The notes: generated by a model not told the origin, from the letters alone. A DNA stretch of 8,761 nucleotides from Cocleimonas sp. (GCA_023145535.1 JAGLDQ010000302.1:1-8761); one strand, 5' to 3'. Shown: positions 1 to 7,042, counted from the first letter of the stretch. Numbers and translations are program-made.

Positions 1-428
1 TTTTACAAGTATGGAAAAAAGCAGGTGATTTTGATAGCGAAAAAGCACCGCCATTAGCTTGGTTATTGATGATTTGTCGCAGTCGATCGTTAGATACATT
101 ACGTCGAGAAAAATCAGCAACTAAAAATCAATACACTGATAATGCGAATAAGCCGATTGAAGCGCCTGTTACAGAAACACCGTTTGAAGCATGTGAAGAA
201 ATAGAATGCTCCGATCATATTCTTGCTGCACTAAAAATTCTTAATGATAAGCAACGACAAACCATCGCATTAGCTTTTTATAGAGGAATGTCACATCAAG
301 AGATTAGTCGTTATACAGGAGAACCGCTAGGAACGGTTAAATCTAATCTGCGTCGGGCTCAAGATATTTTGAGAAAAGCCCTCACTCATGAAAATCCAAT
401 CAAGGGAGTCGTTTATGGAAAAGCCTAG
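1..428 (+). CDS. ECF (extracytoplasmic function) sigma factor, 5' end missing
   Basis: The gene is cut by the window edge; the reading frame is open from base 3. Its first visible residues (LQVWKKAGDFD, then APPLAWLLMICRSRSLDTLRRE) match sigma-70 region 2, the part that binds the -10 element and core polymerase. A variable acidic linker follows. Region 4 (about bases 213-387) contains the -35-binding helix-turn-helix: LNDKQRQTIALAFYRGMSH, then EIS, then GEPLGTVKSNLRRA. There is no region 1 or 3, as expected for the ECF class. The stop codon lies 14 bases inside the next gene, a ChrR-like cupin protein, so the two are translationally coupled. The family norm is that the downstream protein holds the sigma factor inactive until a stress such as singlet oxygen or peroxide releases it. 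The inducer cannot be read from the sequence, and the promoter is outside the window. Confidence 0.9.
   Translation, partial: LQVWKKAGDFDSEKAPPLAWLLMICRSRSLDTLRREKSATKNQYTDNANKPIEAPVTETPFEACEEIECSDHILAALKILNDKQRQTIALAFYRGMSHQEISRYTGEPLGTVKSNLRRAQDILRKALTHENPIKGVVYGKA
403..407 (+). promoter_or_regulatory. Ribosome binding site deciding the cupin gene start
   Basis: GGGAG, 7 bases before the ATG at 415 and inside the end of the sigma factor gene. It favours the start at 415 over the in-frame ATG at 388, which has no purine-rich site at the right distance. Confidence 0.65.
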
Positions 429-897
429 AACAAACACACAAACAAACGCACTAGATAATGATGTTCTTGATCTATTATTAGAGGCGCACACTCCTTCAAC
501 GTTGTCCTTGCAAACGACTGACCGTATGCGAACCAATGTCATGCAAAAAATACGCGAGCAAAAAGCATTTGAGGAAAAGCAGTTAATTATTGTTCGTGAG
601 GGTAAAGATGGCTGGATAGATGCCTTACCAGGCGCTCAAATAAAAATCTTACGGGGCGAGATCAGTGTTCCCAATAGTTTATTGTCTTATTTAGTACGCT
701 TAGAATCAGGCTTCACATTAGCAGGGCATGAACATCCATTTGATGAAGAAATCCTCATGTTAGAAGGTGATTTAAGTCTCGGTGGTCTTACTTTATCAGC
801 AGGTGATTTTCATTTTGCGGCGATGGGAACAAAACATGGTGATGTGAGTACTTTAAATGGCTGTTTAGCCTATATGCGCGGGATTTTACCGATTTAA
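415..897 (+). CDS. ChrR-like cupin protein, putative anti-sigma factor
   Basis: A 160-residue protein. I chose the ATG at 415 because GGGAG (403-407) lies 7 bases upstream; an in-frame ATG at 388 has no comparable site. Residues 1-50 are polar and helical. Residues about 65-155 form a cupin beta-barrel with a likely metal site: H105 and H107 in GHEHPFDEE, E111, and H141 in GTKHGD. This resembles the C-terminal cupin domain of Rhodobacter ChrR, the zinc anti-sigma factor that controls RpoE in the singlet-oxygen response. Overlap with the ECF sigma gene supports that role. Odd point: ChrR normally runs to about 210 residues and has an N-terminal zinc-binding anti-sigma domain with an HxxxCxxC motif. 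Here the N-terminus is short, and the only cysteine is C150. It may therefore bind the sigma factor differently, or act as a metal or redox sensor or enzyme without anti-sigma activity. Confidence 0.75.
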   Translation: MEKPRTNTQTNALDNDVLDLLLEAHTPSTLSLQTTDRMRTNVMQKIREQKAFEEKQLIIVREGKDGWIDALPGAQIKILRGEISVPNSLLSYLVRLESGFTLAGHEHPFDEEILMLEGDLSLGGLTLSAGDFHFAAMGTKHGDVSTLNGCLAYMRGILPI

Positions 898-941
898 ATT
901 ACTCTCTTTTTTGAATACCATTATTTGTAACTTCGCTACTT

Positions 942-964
942 CATGACTACAATCCGTAGTCATG
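942..964 (+). promoter_or_regulatory. Perfect inverted repeat enclosing the uvrD start codon
   Basis: CATGACTAC (942-950) and GTAGTCATG (956-964) are perfect 9-base arms around the 5-base loop AATCC. In RNA, T941-G965 (wobble) and T940-A966 extend the stem to 11 pairs. The last three bases of the right arm are the uvrD ATG, and no Shine-Dalgarno sequence precedes it. Folded mRNA would bury the start codon; as DNA it could be an operator. It does not match the enterobacterial LexA box (CTGT, eight bases, ACAG). There is no T-run after it, so it is not a usual terminator for the upstream pair. Confidence 0.6.
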
Positions 965-3142
965 GATGTATCACATATATTAGATCAGTTAAATAAGCCA
1001 CAGCGTGAAGCTGTTTCCGCCCAATCTCAACCCGTATTAGTCCTTGCTGGCGCAGGAAGTGGTAAAACACGGGTATTAGTTCACCGCATTGCATGGCTAA
1101 TTCAGGTGGAAAACGTTTCACCCTTTGCCATTCTCTCCGTCACCTTTACCAATAAAGCGGCCAGTGAAATGCGGGGTCGTATCGAACAATTACTCGGTTC
1201 GCCGATTGGTGGCATGTGGGTGGGGACGTTTCATGGGCTATCACATCGTTTACTGCGTCAGCATTGGCAAGAAGCCAATTTAATTAAATCTTTCCAAATT
1301 CTCGATAGCGATGATCAATTGCGAATGGTCAAACGGGTCACGCAATCATTGCAGTTAGATGAAAAAGAATGGCCCTCTAAACATTCCCGTTGGTATATCA
1401 ATCAGTGTAAAGATGAAGGCATTCGTCCGCAAAGTATTGAGGATAGAGGCGATAAAACCACTAAACAGTTACGTGCGATTTATGCAACCTATGAAGCGGC
1501 TTGTCAGCGCGCAGGCGTGATTGATTTTGCAGAAATGCTGCTGCGCTCTCAGGAGCTATTGCGCGATAACGCTGATTTGTTGCAACATTATCAACAGCGG
1601 TTTCGGCATATTTTAGTGGATGAATTTCAGGATACCAATACCTTACAATATGCTTGGATTCGCTTGTTATGTGGCGAAACCAGCCCACCTTTTGCTGTAG
1701 GGGATGATGATCAGTCAATCTATGGCTGGCGAGGTGCGCGCATTGAAAATATTCAAAATTTTTCAGAACATTTTGCACACACCAACACGATTAAACTAGA
1801 GCAAAACTACCGTTCGACAGGCAACATCCTTAAAGCAGCGAATGCGGTAATTGCCCATAATGAAGCCCGTATGGGTAAAAATTTGTGGACAGATCAAGGG
1901 GATGGCGACCCTATCCATCTTTATGCCGCCTTTAATGAGCTAGATGAAGCGCGTTATAGTGCTTCACGTTGTGAAAAATGGGTTACAGAAGGAGGTCAGT
2001 ATCAAGATATTGCTATTTTATATCGCTCCAATGCACAGTCACGAGTTTTTGAAAGTACTTTAAATGAGCGCGGTATTCCCTATCGCGTCTATGGCGGATT
2101 GCGCTTTTTCGAGCGGGCTGAAATTAAAGATGCATTGTGTTATTTACGCCTAACCGTCAATCGCCATGATGACCCTTCTTTTGAGCGTGTTATCAATCAA
2201 CCCACGCGCGGTATTGGCAATAAAACCGTTGATATTATTCGCCAAACAGCCCGCAAACAAAGGCTTTCCCTATGGCACGCTGCCAAAGCATTAGTGGAGG
2301 CTAATAGCTTTACTCCGCGAGCAGGGACGGCGGTGCGGGGATTTATCCAACTAATCAATACGATTGCCAGTGAGATGGTTGAGCAATCACTTGAAGAACA
2401 AGTTGAAAACGTGATTATTGCCTCAAAACTAAAAGCGCATTATTTAAAAAGAGACAAAGGCGATATTGGACAAGCTCGGATTGAAAACCTCAATGAATTA
2501 ATCTCCGCCGCGCAGGGTTTCCATTATAAACCTGATGATGAACATGCCGACATGGACTTTCTTACTGCCTTTCTTTCCCATGCATCCTTAGAAGCGGGTG
2601 AAGGACAGGCAAAAGCAGGGGATAATTGTGTGCAATTAATGACATTGCACGCTTCAAAAGGTCTTGAGTTTCCACTGGTCTTTTTATCTGGCATGGAAGA
2701 TGGAATCTTCCCCAGTGAGCGCTCAATAGATGAAACAGGAAAACTGGAAGAAGAACGCCGCCTCTGCTATGTCGGCATTACCCGCGCCGAGAAACAGTTA
2801 GTGATTAGTTATACCGAACAACGTCGACTTTATGGCAATATGAGCTACAATTTACCCTCGCGCTTTCTTGATGAAATTCCTGATTCTGTTGTTCATGAAA
2901 TACGCCCTAAAACTAACATATGGCAGAGCAATTACTCGAAACCCAAGCCTAAACTTAAATCAGCAGGAAAGTTTAATGAAACAGGGATCAATATTGGACA
3001 ACGGGTTGAACATGCCAAGTTTGGCGAAGGGGTTGTTATTGATGTAGAAGGTGTGGGAGATCATGCGCGTGTGCAGGTGAACTTTGATCGTGAAGGGAGT
3101 AAGTGGTTGGTTTTGAGTTATGCTAATTTGCAAGTTTTGTAA
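962..3142 (+). CDS. uvrD: DNA helicase II UvrD (superfamily 1 3'-5' helicase)
   Basis: A 726-residue ATP-dependent 3'-5' DNA helicase. In its family it removes UvrC and the excised oligonucleotide in nucleotide excision repair, unwinds nicked DNA in MutHLS mismatch repair, and strips RecA from DNA. All SF1A motifs are present: Walker A GAGSGKT (30-36), motif Ia VTFTNKAA (60-67), Walker B VDEFQDTN (219-226), GDDDQSIYGWRGA (247-259), LEQNYRST (279-286), TLHASKGLEF (561-570) and VGITRA (604-609). The C-terminal tail ends in the Tudor-like RNA-polymerase-interacting module (RVEHAKFGEG at 681-690). Length and full-length similarity match E. coli UvrD (720 residues) rather than Rep, and the start MDVSHIL parallels MDVSYLL in E. 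coli, which fixes the start codon. It stands alone, 64 bases after the cupin gene. The start codon is inside a hairpin, suggesting translational or operator control. Confidence 0.97.
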   Translation: MDVSHILDQLNKPQREAVSAQSQPVLVLAGAGSGKTRVLVHRIAWLIQVENVSPFAILSVTFTNKAASEMRGRIEQLLGSPIGGMWVGTFHGLSHRLLRQHWQEANLIKSFQILDSDDQLRMVKRVTQSLQLDEKEWPSKHSRWYINQCKDEGIRPQSIEDRGDKTTKQLRAIYATYEAACQRAGVIDFAEMLLRSQELLRDNADLLQHYQQRFRHILVDEFQDTNTLQYAWIRLLCGETSPPFAVGDDDQSIYGWRGARIENIQNFSEHFAHTNTIKLEQNYRSTGNILKAANAVIAHNEARMGKNLWTDQGDGDPIHLYAAFNELDEARYSASRCEKWVTEGGQYQDIAILYRSNAQSRVFESTLNERGIPYRVYGGLRFFERAEIKDALCYLRLTVNRHDDPSFERVINQPTRGIGNKTVDIIRQTARKQRLSLWHAAKALVEANSFTPRAGTAVRGFIQLINTIASEMVEQSLEEQVENVIIASKLKAHYLKRDKGDIGQARIENLNELISAAQGFHYKPDDEHADMDFLTAFLSHASLEAGEGQAKAGDNCVQLMTLHASKGLEFPLVFLSGMEDGIFPSERSIDETGKLEEERRLCYVGITRAEKQLVISYTEQRRLYGNMSYNLPSRFLDEIPDSVVHEIRPKTNIWQSNYSKPKPKLKSAGKFNETGINIGQRVEHAKFGEGVVIDVEGVGDHARVQVNFDREGSKWLVLSYANLQVL

Positions 3143-3165
3143 CGACGAGAACATTTTTATATCGC

Positions 3166-3186
3166 TTAGGCATGTGCATGAAACAA
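3166..3186 (+). repeat. Short intergenic motif, copy 1
   Basis: TTAGG, eight variable bases, then GCATGAAACAA-type sequence, beginning 24 bases after the uvrD stop. It matches 16 of 21 bases, without gaps, at 8197-8217, and both are followed within a few bases by GCTC. It also resembles 4311-4330. It lies directly upstream of the 47-base repeat at 3193-3239. Confidence 0.5.
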
Positions 3187-3192
3187 CGTCGC

Positions 3193-3239
3193 TCTGAGGA
3201 AAAAATGTGGCATTGTAATATCGGGGCGTTATTCTGTGC
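3193..3239 (+). repeat. 47-base dispersed intergenic repeat, copy 1
   Basis: This starts at TCTGAGGAAAAAAT and ends at TGTGC in the gap between uvrD and the convergent membrane protein gene. It aligns without gaps to 8321-8367 with 36 of 47 identical bases; most differences are C/T or A/G transitions, which suggests diverged copies of one ancestor. It is flanked by the short inverted repeat AGGCAT (3168-3173) and ATGCCT (3242-3247). No reading frame explains the conservation. Function unknown: a small transposable remnant, a REP-like element or a structured RNA are all possible. Confidence 0.65.
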
Positions 3240-3255
3240 CGATGCCTTATTTTTT
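3220..3255 (+). terminator. Possible terminator after uvrD
   Basis: ATCGG (3220-3224) and CCGAT (3239-3243) can pair around a 14-base loop, and TTATTTTTT (3247-3255) follows after three bases. This would end uvrD transcription, overlapping the last codons of the convergent gene. The stem is short and the loop large, so the call is tentative. Confidence 0.35.
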
Positions 3256-4137
3256 CCTTTGCACAGGCAAGAGCCAGCCAAACAATCCGCCGATGATGGA
3301 ACTTAATAACATAAACAAGTGTACATTGATGGCGGCTTTAGCGGCTGTTTCTGCATCGATAACCGCGATGAGTGGCGCAACCATCCCCGCTTCATAAGTC
3401 CCCACACCGCCTGGAGCGTGAAAAGGAAGTACGCTACTTAACTCCCCCCCAATCACAGAACTGACCAAATAGGTGAAATCTACCTTTAAAAACTGACCTA
3501 ACAACCAAGTTAATACAGCCAGTTTCACCGTCCAGTTTAGCCACGTTAGCCACCAGTTACGCCAAAATTTAGTGGTGCTTTCTGGTAATCCATTGAATAC
3601 TTTTTGGATCAAATGATGCGTGATTTTTTTCTGTATAACGTTTTTAAGAAAATAAAAAACTAAGGGAAGCGATAACCAAAGCGTGAGTAAGGGTAGGTAA
3701 AGTAGTGTGTCTTCGGTTAGTCCTGTTATCATCCATACCATCATCCCAATGGACAGCAAGGTATGCAGATCCAATAAGCGAAACCAGAGTAAAGCGGGAA
3801 GAGTGTGGATATAATCGAGTGAAAAATAGCGCTTCATTAACAAGGGAAAGCTAACCTCTCCGCTACGAGCAGGCAATAAATTATTAAGGATGTTATGTAA
3901 TAGCATTAACCGAAGCGCAGCAATCCAGTTGCCTTTTGTATGCGGCAAAAAGTAGTCATATAAACGCCAAGTGCGTATTTGATAGCTGAGTAAAAAGAGA
4001 AAGGTTGCGATGATGATTGAAGAGTGGCTAAGGGCTTTCCACGGTGCCAGTATGTTTGCCCAACCCCAATAAACTTCAATGGCGATAATAAAAGCAAAAA
4101 ACATTGACCAAAGTATGATTTTTTTTATAATTGTCAT
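3247..4137 (-). CDS. Flippase-like membrane protein, LPG synthase TM / UPF0104 family
   Basis: A 296-residue inner-membrane protein with about seven or eight hydrophobic segments (approximately residues 5-22, 36-52, 73-90, 116-138, 145-165, 195-215, 222-240 and 255-290). Two family signatures are visible: NNLLPARSGEVSFP (85-98), like the usual N-LLP-R-GE motif, and LPFHAPGGVGTYEAG (237-251), the hallmark PGG-G-EAG motif near the C-terminus. The family comprises the membrane part of MprF, which makes and flips lysyl-phosphatidylglycerol, plus AglD-like and many uncharacterised lipid-handling proteins. This protein lacks the soluble aminoacyl-transferase domain of MprF, so it cannot make the lipid itself; moving a lipid-linked substrate is the likely role, but the substrate is unknown. 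An AAGG site five bases before the ATG at 4137 supports the start. It is convergent with uvrD and divergent from tmcA, so it is probably monocistronic. Confidence 0.85.
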   Translation of the reverse strand: MTIIKKIILWSMFFAFIIAIEVYWGWANILAPWKALSHSSIIIATFLFLLSYQIRTWRLYDYFLPHTKGNWIAALRLMLLHNILNNLLPARSGEVSFPLLMKRYFSLDYIHTLPALLWFRLLDLHTLLSIGMMVWMITGLTEDTLLYLPLLTLWLSLPLVFYFLKNVIQKKITHHLIQKVFNGLPESTTKFWRNWWLTWLNWTVKLAVLTWLLGQFLKVDFTYLVSSVIGGELSSVLPFHAPGGVGTYEAGMVAPLIAVIDAETAAKAAINVHLFMLLSSIIGGLFGWLLPVQRKK

Positions 4138-4359
4138 AAGTACCTTGTTTTACAGGCTATTTTTTATGGTTGTGTCGCAGAAAATTTATAACAGCGTTAT
4201 TTTAAAATAAATGACGCTTTACGGGAAGAAAAAACAACCATAGAAGTATCATAAGCCAAGATCAATCGACAGGCTTTGGTACTCAATGAAAAAGGTTGTG
4301 TATACATTGCTTAGAAGCGCGAAGAAACAAACAAACTAATCCATCTTACTGACTCCTTT
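4138..4359. promoter_or_regulatory. Divergent control region with AT-rich palindromes
   Basis: These 222 bases separate the minus-strand membrane protein gene from tmcA and must carry promoters for both. Two overlapping palindromes stand out: ATAACAGCGTTAT (4188-4200, 5-base arms around AGC) and the perfect 14-base TTATTTTAAAATAA (4197-4210). The latter is itself bracketed by AGCGT (4193-4197) and ACGCT (4214-4218). They look like an operator or an AT-rich bending site. A weak sigma-70-like pair toward tmcA is TTGGTA (4276-4281) and TATACA (4301-4306), but the 19-base spacer is long. No clear -35/-10 pair was found for the minus-strand gene. Confidence 0.4.
4311..4330 (+). repeat. Short intergenic motif, copy 2
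   Basis: TTAGAAGCGCG, two bases, GAAACAA. It matches the copy at 8197-8217 at 18 positions with one single-base gap and one substitution plus small differences before GAAACAA. It lies 30 bases before the tmcA ATG, unlike the other two copies, which sit just after stop codons. No 47-base repeat follows here. Confidence 0.4.
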
Positions 4360-6426
4360 ATGTCTGACATTAATACGCTCCATCGCCAGTTAATTGTAAT
4401 TAGTGGAACACTTAGCCATTGCGTTCAAATAGCCAAAGACTTTACTGTAAAGACCCGTGCGCTCTGGTTAAGCAATACTAAAATCGAAGCTCAAAAAACA
4501 CTGGAAACGAGCAAAGCGACGACCGTTTTAGGGCAAGAATACCCTGTCGTGGTGTTTAATTCGCATCCTGAGGCTAATAACACAATAGCATTTGATGCAA
4601 ATGCCTTTGGCGCAGTGGTAGGGACGATTATTGGGGGGGGTTATCTGGTTTTATTAATGCCTGATGCTTCAGAGTGGGTGAAAAATAGTTATTTTTTACA
4701 ACGTTTTCTTTATTTGCTAAAACAAACTGCGATTCCTTTTTATCATAAAAATTGTTTACCAGAAGCGGCGGTTATAACAGCTTCTCCGCCAAGTCACTCC
4801 CAAGTACTGATACGTGAGCAGCAAACTGTTTTTGATGCAATGTTACGTGTTATGCAGGGGCATCGTCGTCGTCCTTTGATTTTGACATCTGATCGTGGAC
4901 GAGGTAAATCAACGTTACTGGGAAAGTTAGCGGCACACCTGCTACAGGAAGGCCGCCAGACTATTATCGTTACCGCGCCCAGTCGCAAAATAGCGGAGAC
5001 TTTATTCCATGCGGCCGCGATTGCGCTTGATGGTTGTGATCATTCCGCAGATTTGATCAAAAGGTTACATTTTTTATCCCCAGATGAATTGCATCAACAA
5101 AAACCCTGCGCTGATTTGGTGTTGGTTGATGAAGCCGCTAGTATTCCACTTCCTATGCTGGGGGCTTTTGTTAAACAGCATGCACGGCTTATTTTTGCAA
5201 CAACAGAACATGGCTATGAAGGGTGTGGACGTGGTTTTGCGCTTCGTTTTCGTTCGATGTTGGATGTACTATCACCACAATGGAAAAAGGCGCATTTAAC
5301 GCAACCATTTCGTTGGCAGGCTAATGATCCCTTAGAAAAATTTAGTTTTGATGCGCTCTTACTCAATGCTGAAATAGCTGATTTAGGCACGATTACGCAT
5401 AAGAATGACGTTATTTTCAACTGTCATTGTGAACGTATTCATCAGGATGCGTTACTAGAAAATGAATCTTTGCTTCGTGAAATATTTGGCCTTTTGCTGA
5501 GTGCGCATTATCAAACCAAGCCTTCTGATTTAGTACGCTTACTGGATGATACGAATTACCAAATTTTTATTATGCGGCATAAAAAACACCTAGTAGCCAC
5601 TGCTTTAATCGTACAAGAGGGCGGTTTTAGCGAGGGATTGGCTGAAGAAATATACAACGGCAATCGTCGCCCACAAGGTCACTTAATTCCACAATTATTA
5701 GCCACTCATGTAGGGATCAAGGAAGCACCTTGTTACTATGGTGATCGTATTATGCGTATTGCAGTTCATCCCACCTTGCAAGGGAGGGGGTTAGGGAGTC
5801 ATTTTTTACACTACCTGATTAATTATTCCAAACAGCAAAATAAAGTGGATTATATTGGCACAAGTTTTGGCGCTACCCCTAAACTGATTGCATTTTGGCG
5901 TAACGCGAACTTTAAGACTGTGCAAATTGGCATGAAGCGAGATGCGAGCAGCGGCACGCATTCCATTATTATGTTGCGCCCTTTTAGCCCATCGGCACAG
6001 CACTTATTAGAAAAAGCGACGGATAATTTCAGTCACGCGTTTCCCTTATTATTAGCTGATCCATTGCGTGACCTAGAGGCTCCATTGGTTGTGGCGTTAT
6101 ACGCCTCCTTTATTCAAAAAAATAAACAAACTCTGCTCACATTAGAGGATGCTAAATTGTATGCTTTGAATGGTTTTGCATATCAACAACGCGGTTATGA
6201 GAGTAGTATAGCCGTGATTAATGAGGTGACGCAGTATGCTTTAACCCAATGCACTCAAGCGAATACGTTATCTCCAAAAGAATGGCAGGTGCTTATTGCT
6301 AAGGTGTTACAGAAACAAAATTGGCAAGCTGTGGGGAAACTGACTCAGTTAAAGGGGAAGAAGTCAGCGATTAAGTTATTAAGGCAAGCCGTAAAAAAGC
6401 TCGTTTATCTGTGTTTAAAACGCTAA
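4360..6426 (+). CDS. tmcA: tRNA(Met) cytidine acetyltransferase TmcA
   Basis: A 688-residue cytosolic RNA-modifying enzyme. The family acetylates the wobble cytidine (C34) of elongator tRNA-Met to N4-acetylcytidine, using acetyl-CoA and ATP or GTP hydrolysis, which stops misreading of AUA as methionine. Domains in order: N-terminal DUF1726-like region (about 1-150); a helicase-like ATPase with Walker A GRGKST (180-185), Walker B LVDEAASIP (255-263) and GYEGCGRGF (285-293); PFRW (316-319); a GNAT acetyltransferase with AHYQTKPSDL (382-391), RRPQGHLIPQ (436-445) and the acetyl-CoA loop RIAVHP-QGRGLG (466-479); then a conserved ASSG segment near 529-532 and a helical tRNA-binding tail. Length is close to E. 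coli TmcA (671). No good Shine-Dalgarno site precedes the ATG, so the start rests on N-terminal similarity. A run of eight G (4633-4640) early in the gene is a possible slippage site, but the frame is intact. Confidence 0.95.
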   Translation: MSDINTLHRQLIVISGTLSHCVQIAKDFTVKTRALWLSNTKIEAQKTLETSKATTVLGQEYPVVVFNSHPEANNTIAFDANAFGAVVGTIIGGGYLVLLMPDASEWVKNSYFLQRFLYLLKQTAIPFYHKNCLPEAAVITASPPSHSQVLIREQQTVFDAMLRVMQGHRRRPLILTSDRGRGKSTLLGKLAAHLLQEGRQTIIVTAPSRKIAETLFHAAAIALDGCDHSADLIKRLHFLSPDELHQQKPCADLVLVDEAASIPLPMLGAFVKQHARLIFATTEHGYEGCGRGFALRFRSMLDVLSPQWKKAHLTQPFRWQANDPLEKFSFDALLLNAEIADLGTITHKNDVIFNCHCERIHQDALLENESLLREIFGLLLSAHYQTKPSDLVRLLDDTNYQIFIMRHKKHLVATALIVQEGGFSEGLAEEIYNGNRRPQGHLIPQLLATHVGIKEAPCYYGDRIMRIAVHPTLQGRGLGSHFLHYLINYSKQQNKVDYIGTSFGATPKLIAFWRNANFKTVQIGMKRDASSGTHSIIMLRPFSPSAQHLLEKATDNFSHAFPLLLADPLRDLEAPLVVALYASFIQKNKQTLLTLEDAKLYALNGFAYQQRGYESSIAVINEVTQYALTQCTQANTLSPKEWQVLIAKVLQKQNWQAVGKLTQLKGKKSAIKLLRQAVKKLVYLCLKR

Positions 6427-6446
6427 CAGCCAAGTAATAATTGTCT

Positions 6447-6506
6447 ATGTTAAAAAAAATCAGTTTACTATTAATAATTATTATCCCGCTCAATCATTCA
6501 CACTAA
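6447..6506 (+). CDS. Possible 19-residue hydrophobic peptide ORF
   Basis: An ATG at 6447 opens a 19-codon frame (MLKKISLLLIIIIPLNHSH) whose stop ends four bases before the ATG of the next gene. It has two lysines then a run of L and I, the look of a signal peptide or a small membrane peptide. Its place directly before a membrane protein gene with no Shine-Dalgarno site of its own would suit translational coupling. It also has no ribosome binding site, and the sequence is AT-rich enough for such a frame to arise by chance. Treat it as a candidate only. Confidence 0.2.
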   Translation: MLKKISLLLIIIIPLNHSH

Positions 6507-6510
6507 TTTT

Positions 6511-7008
6511 ATGAAAGACATCAGACTATCCATGTTGAAAACAATCGCTCTGACCCTTGTCGGGCTCGCATTGTTTTTATTTTTTATCTCACTGTTTGAA
6601 CCTGTGTTTATTACAGAAGACGAGGTAGTGAAAGGCTATTGGATTTTTGCCATGGGCTGGATGGGCTTTGCCATTTTTCAATTTGCGTGGTACGCCAATC
6701 TATTATCATTTTTGGCTGTTTTATTAATGTTTAAGCATCCTCTTTACGCCTTTCTACTCTCATTGTTTTCATTATTATTAGCGGCTGAAAGTTTTCTATT
6801 TGATGAAATACCGTTAGGTACGAGCAAAGGAAATATTGCAATTATTGATAATGATATAGGCTTGTATTTATGGATAGGTGCACATTGTGCTGTTTTGTAT
6901 GCGGTTGTTTTGATGTTGATTAGAAAGAAAATGATTGATCATGAGCTGGCGCTCCGACGATTTAAAAGAAAGCCACCCAAGCGGATTGAAGTTAATTCTG
7001 AATTATAA
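6511..7008 (+). CDS. Four-helix membrane protein of unknown function
   Basis: A 165-residue protein that I do not recognise. Hydrophobic segments lie at about residues 10-29, 44-73, 77-95 and 117-137, giving four membrane helices. The positive-inside rule puts both termini in the cytoplasm: the N-terminus has K and R, and the C-terminal tail (138-158) is very basic (RKK, then RRFKRKPPKR). The loop between helices 3 and 4 is acidic and would face the periplasm. No catalytic or metal motif is visible. No Shine-Dalgarno site precedes the ATG; an alternative in-frame ATG at 6532 would shorten the protein by seven residues. It ends 34 bases before the carbonic-anhydrase-like gene, on the same strand and without a terminator between, so the two are probably one operon. 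A membrane anchor or a carbon-species channel for that enzyme is only a guess. Confidence 0.7.
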   Translation: MKDIRLSMLKTIALTLVGLALFLFFISLFEPVFITEDEVVKGYWIFAMGWMGFAIFQFAWYANLLSFLAVLLMFKHPLYAFLLSLFSLLLAAESFLFDEIPLGTSKGNIAIIDNDIGLYLWIGAHCAVLYAVVLMLIRKKMIDHELALRRFKRKPPKRIEVNSEL

Positions 7009-7026
7009 ATCTAAAGTAAACCAAGG

Positions 7027-7033
7027 AAAGGAG
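7027..7033 (+). promoter_or_regulatory. Strong ribosome binding site inside a palindrome, deciding the downstream start
   Basis: AAAGGAG ends nine bases before the ATG at 7043. It is far stronger than anything before the in-frame ATG at 6935, which lies inside the upstream gene. It is part of AAAGGAGTCCTTT (7027-7039), a perfect 6-base palindrome about one base. In RNA this could form a small hairpin (AAAGG, AGT loop, CCTTT) that hides the site, so expression may be tuned. Confidence 0.7.
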
Positions 7034-7042
7034 TCCTTTGCT

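Noticed and set aside
388..414. Upstream start for the cupin protein
   Set aside because: It lacks a ribosome binding site, while the ATG at 415 has GGGAG at the right distance.
911..939. Sigma-70 promoter for uvrD from TTGAAT at 911
   Set aside because: No -10-like hexamer lies at 16-18 bases' distance.
1461..1778. Minus-strand ORF inside uvrD
   Set aside because: It is antisense to conserved helicase motifs and has no family features; a shadow frame.
3166..3247. Integron attC site
   Set aside because: The paired arms and GTTRRRY-type core sites are not present in the right arrangement, and the adjacent genes are housekeeping genes.
4165..4242. 9-base inverted repeat TATGGTTGT / ACAACCATA
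   Set aside because: The arms are 60 bases apart and a match of this size is not very rare in a region of this length; no further support.
6935..7042. Longer N-terminus of the LCIB-like protein starting at 6935
   Set aside because: It lies inside the upstream membrane protein gene, its residues look like an out-of-frame shadow, and a strong Shine-Dalgarno site serves the ATG at 7043.
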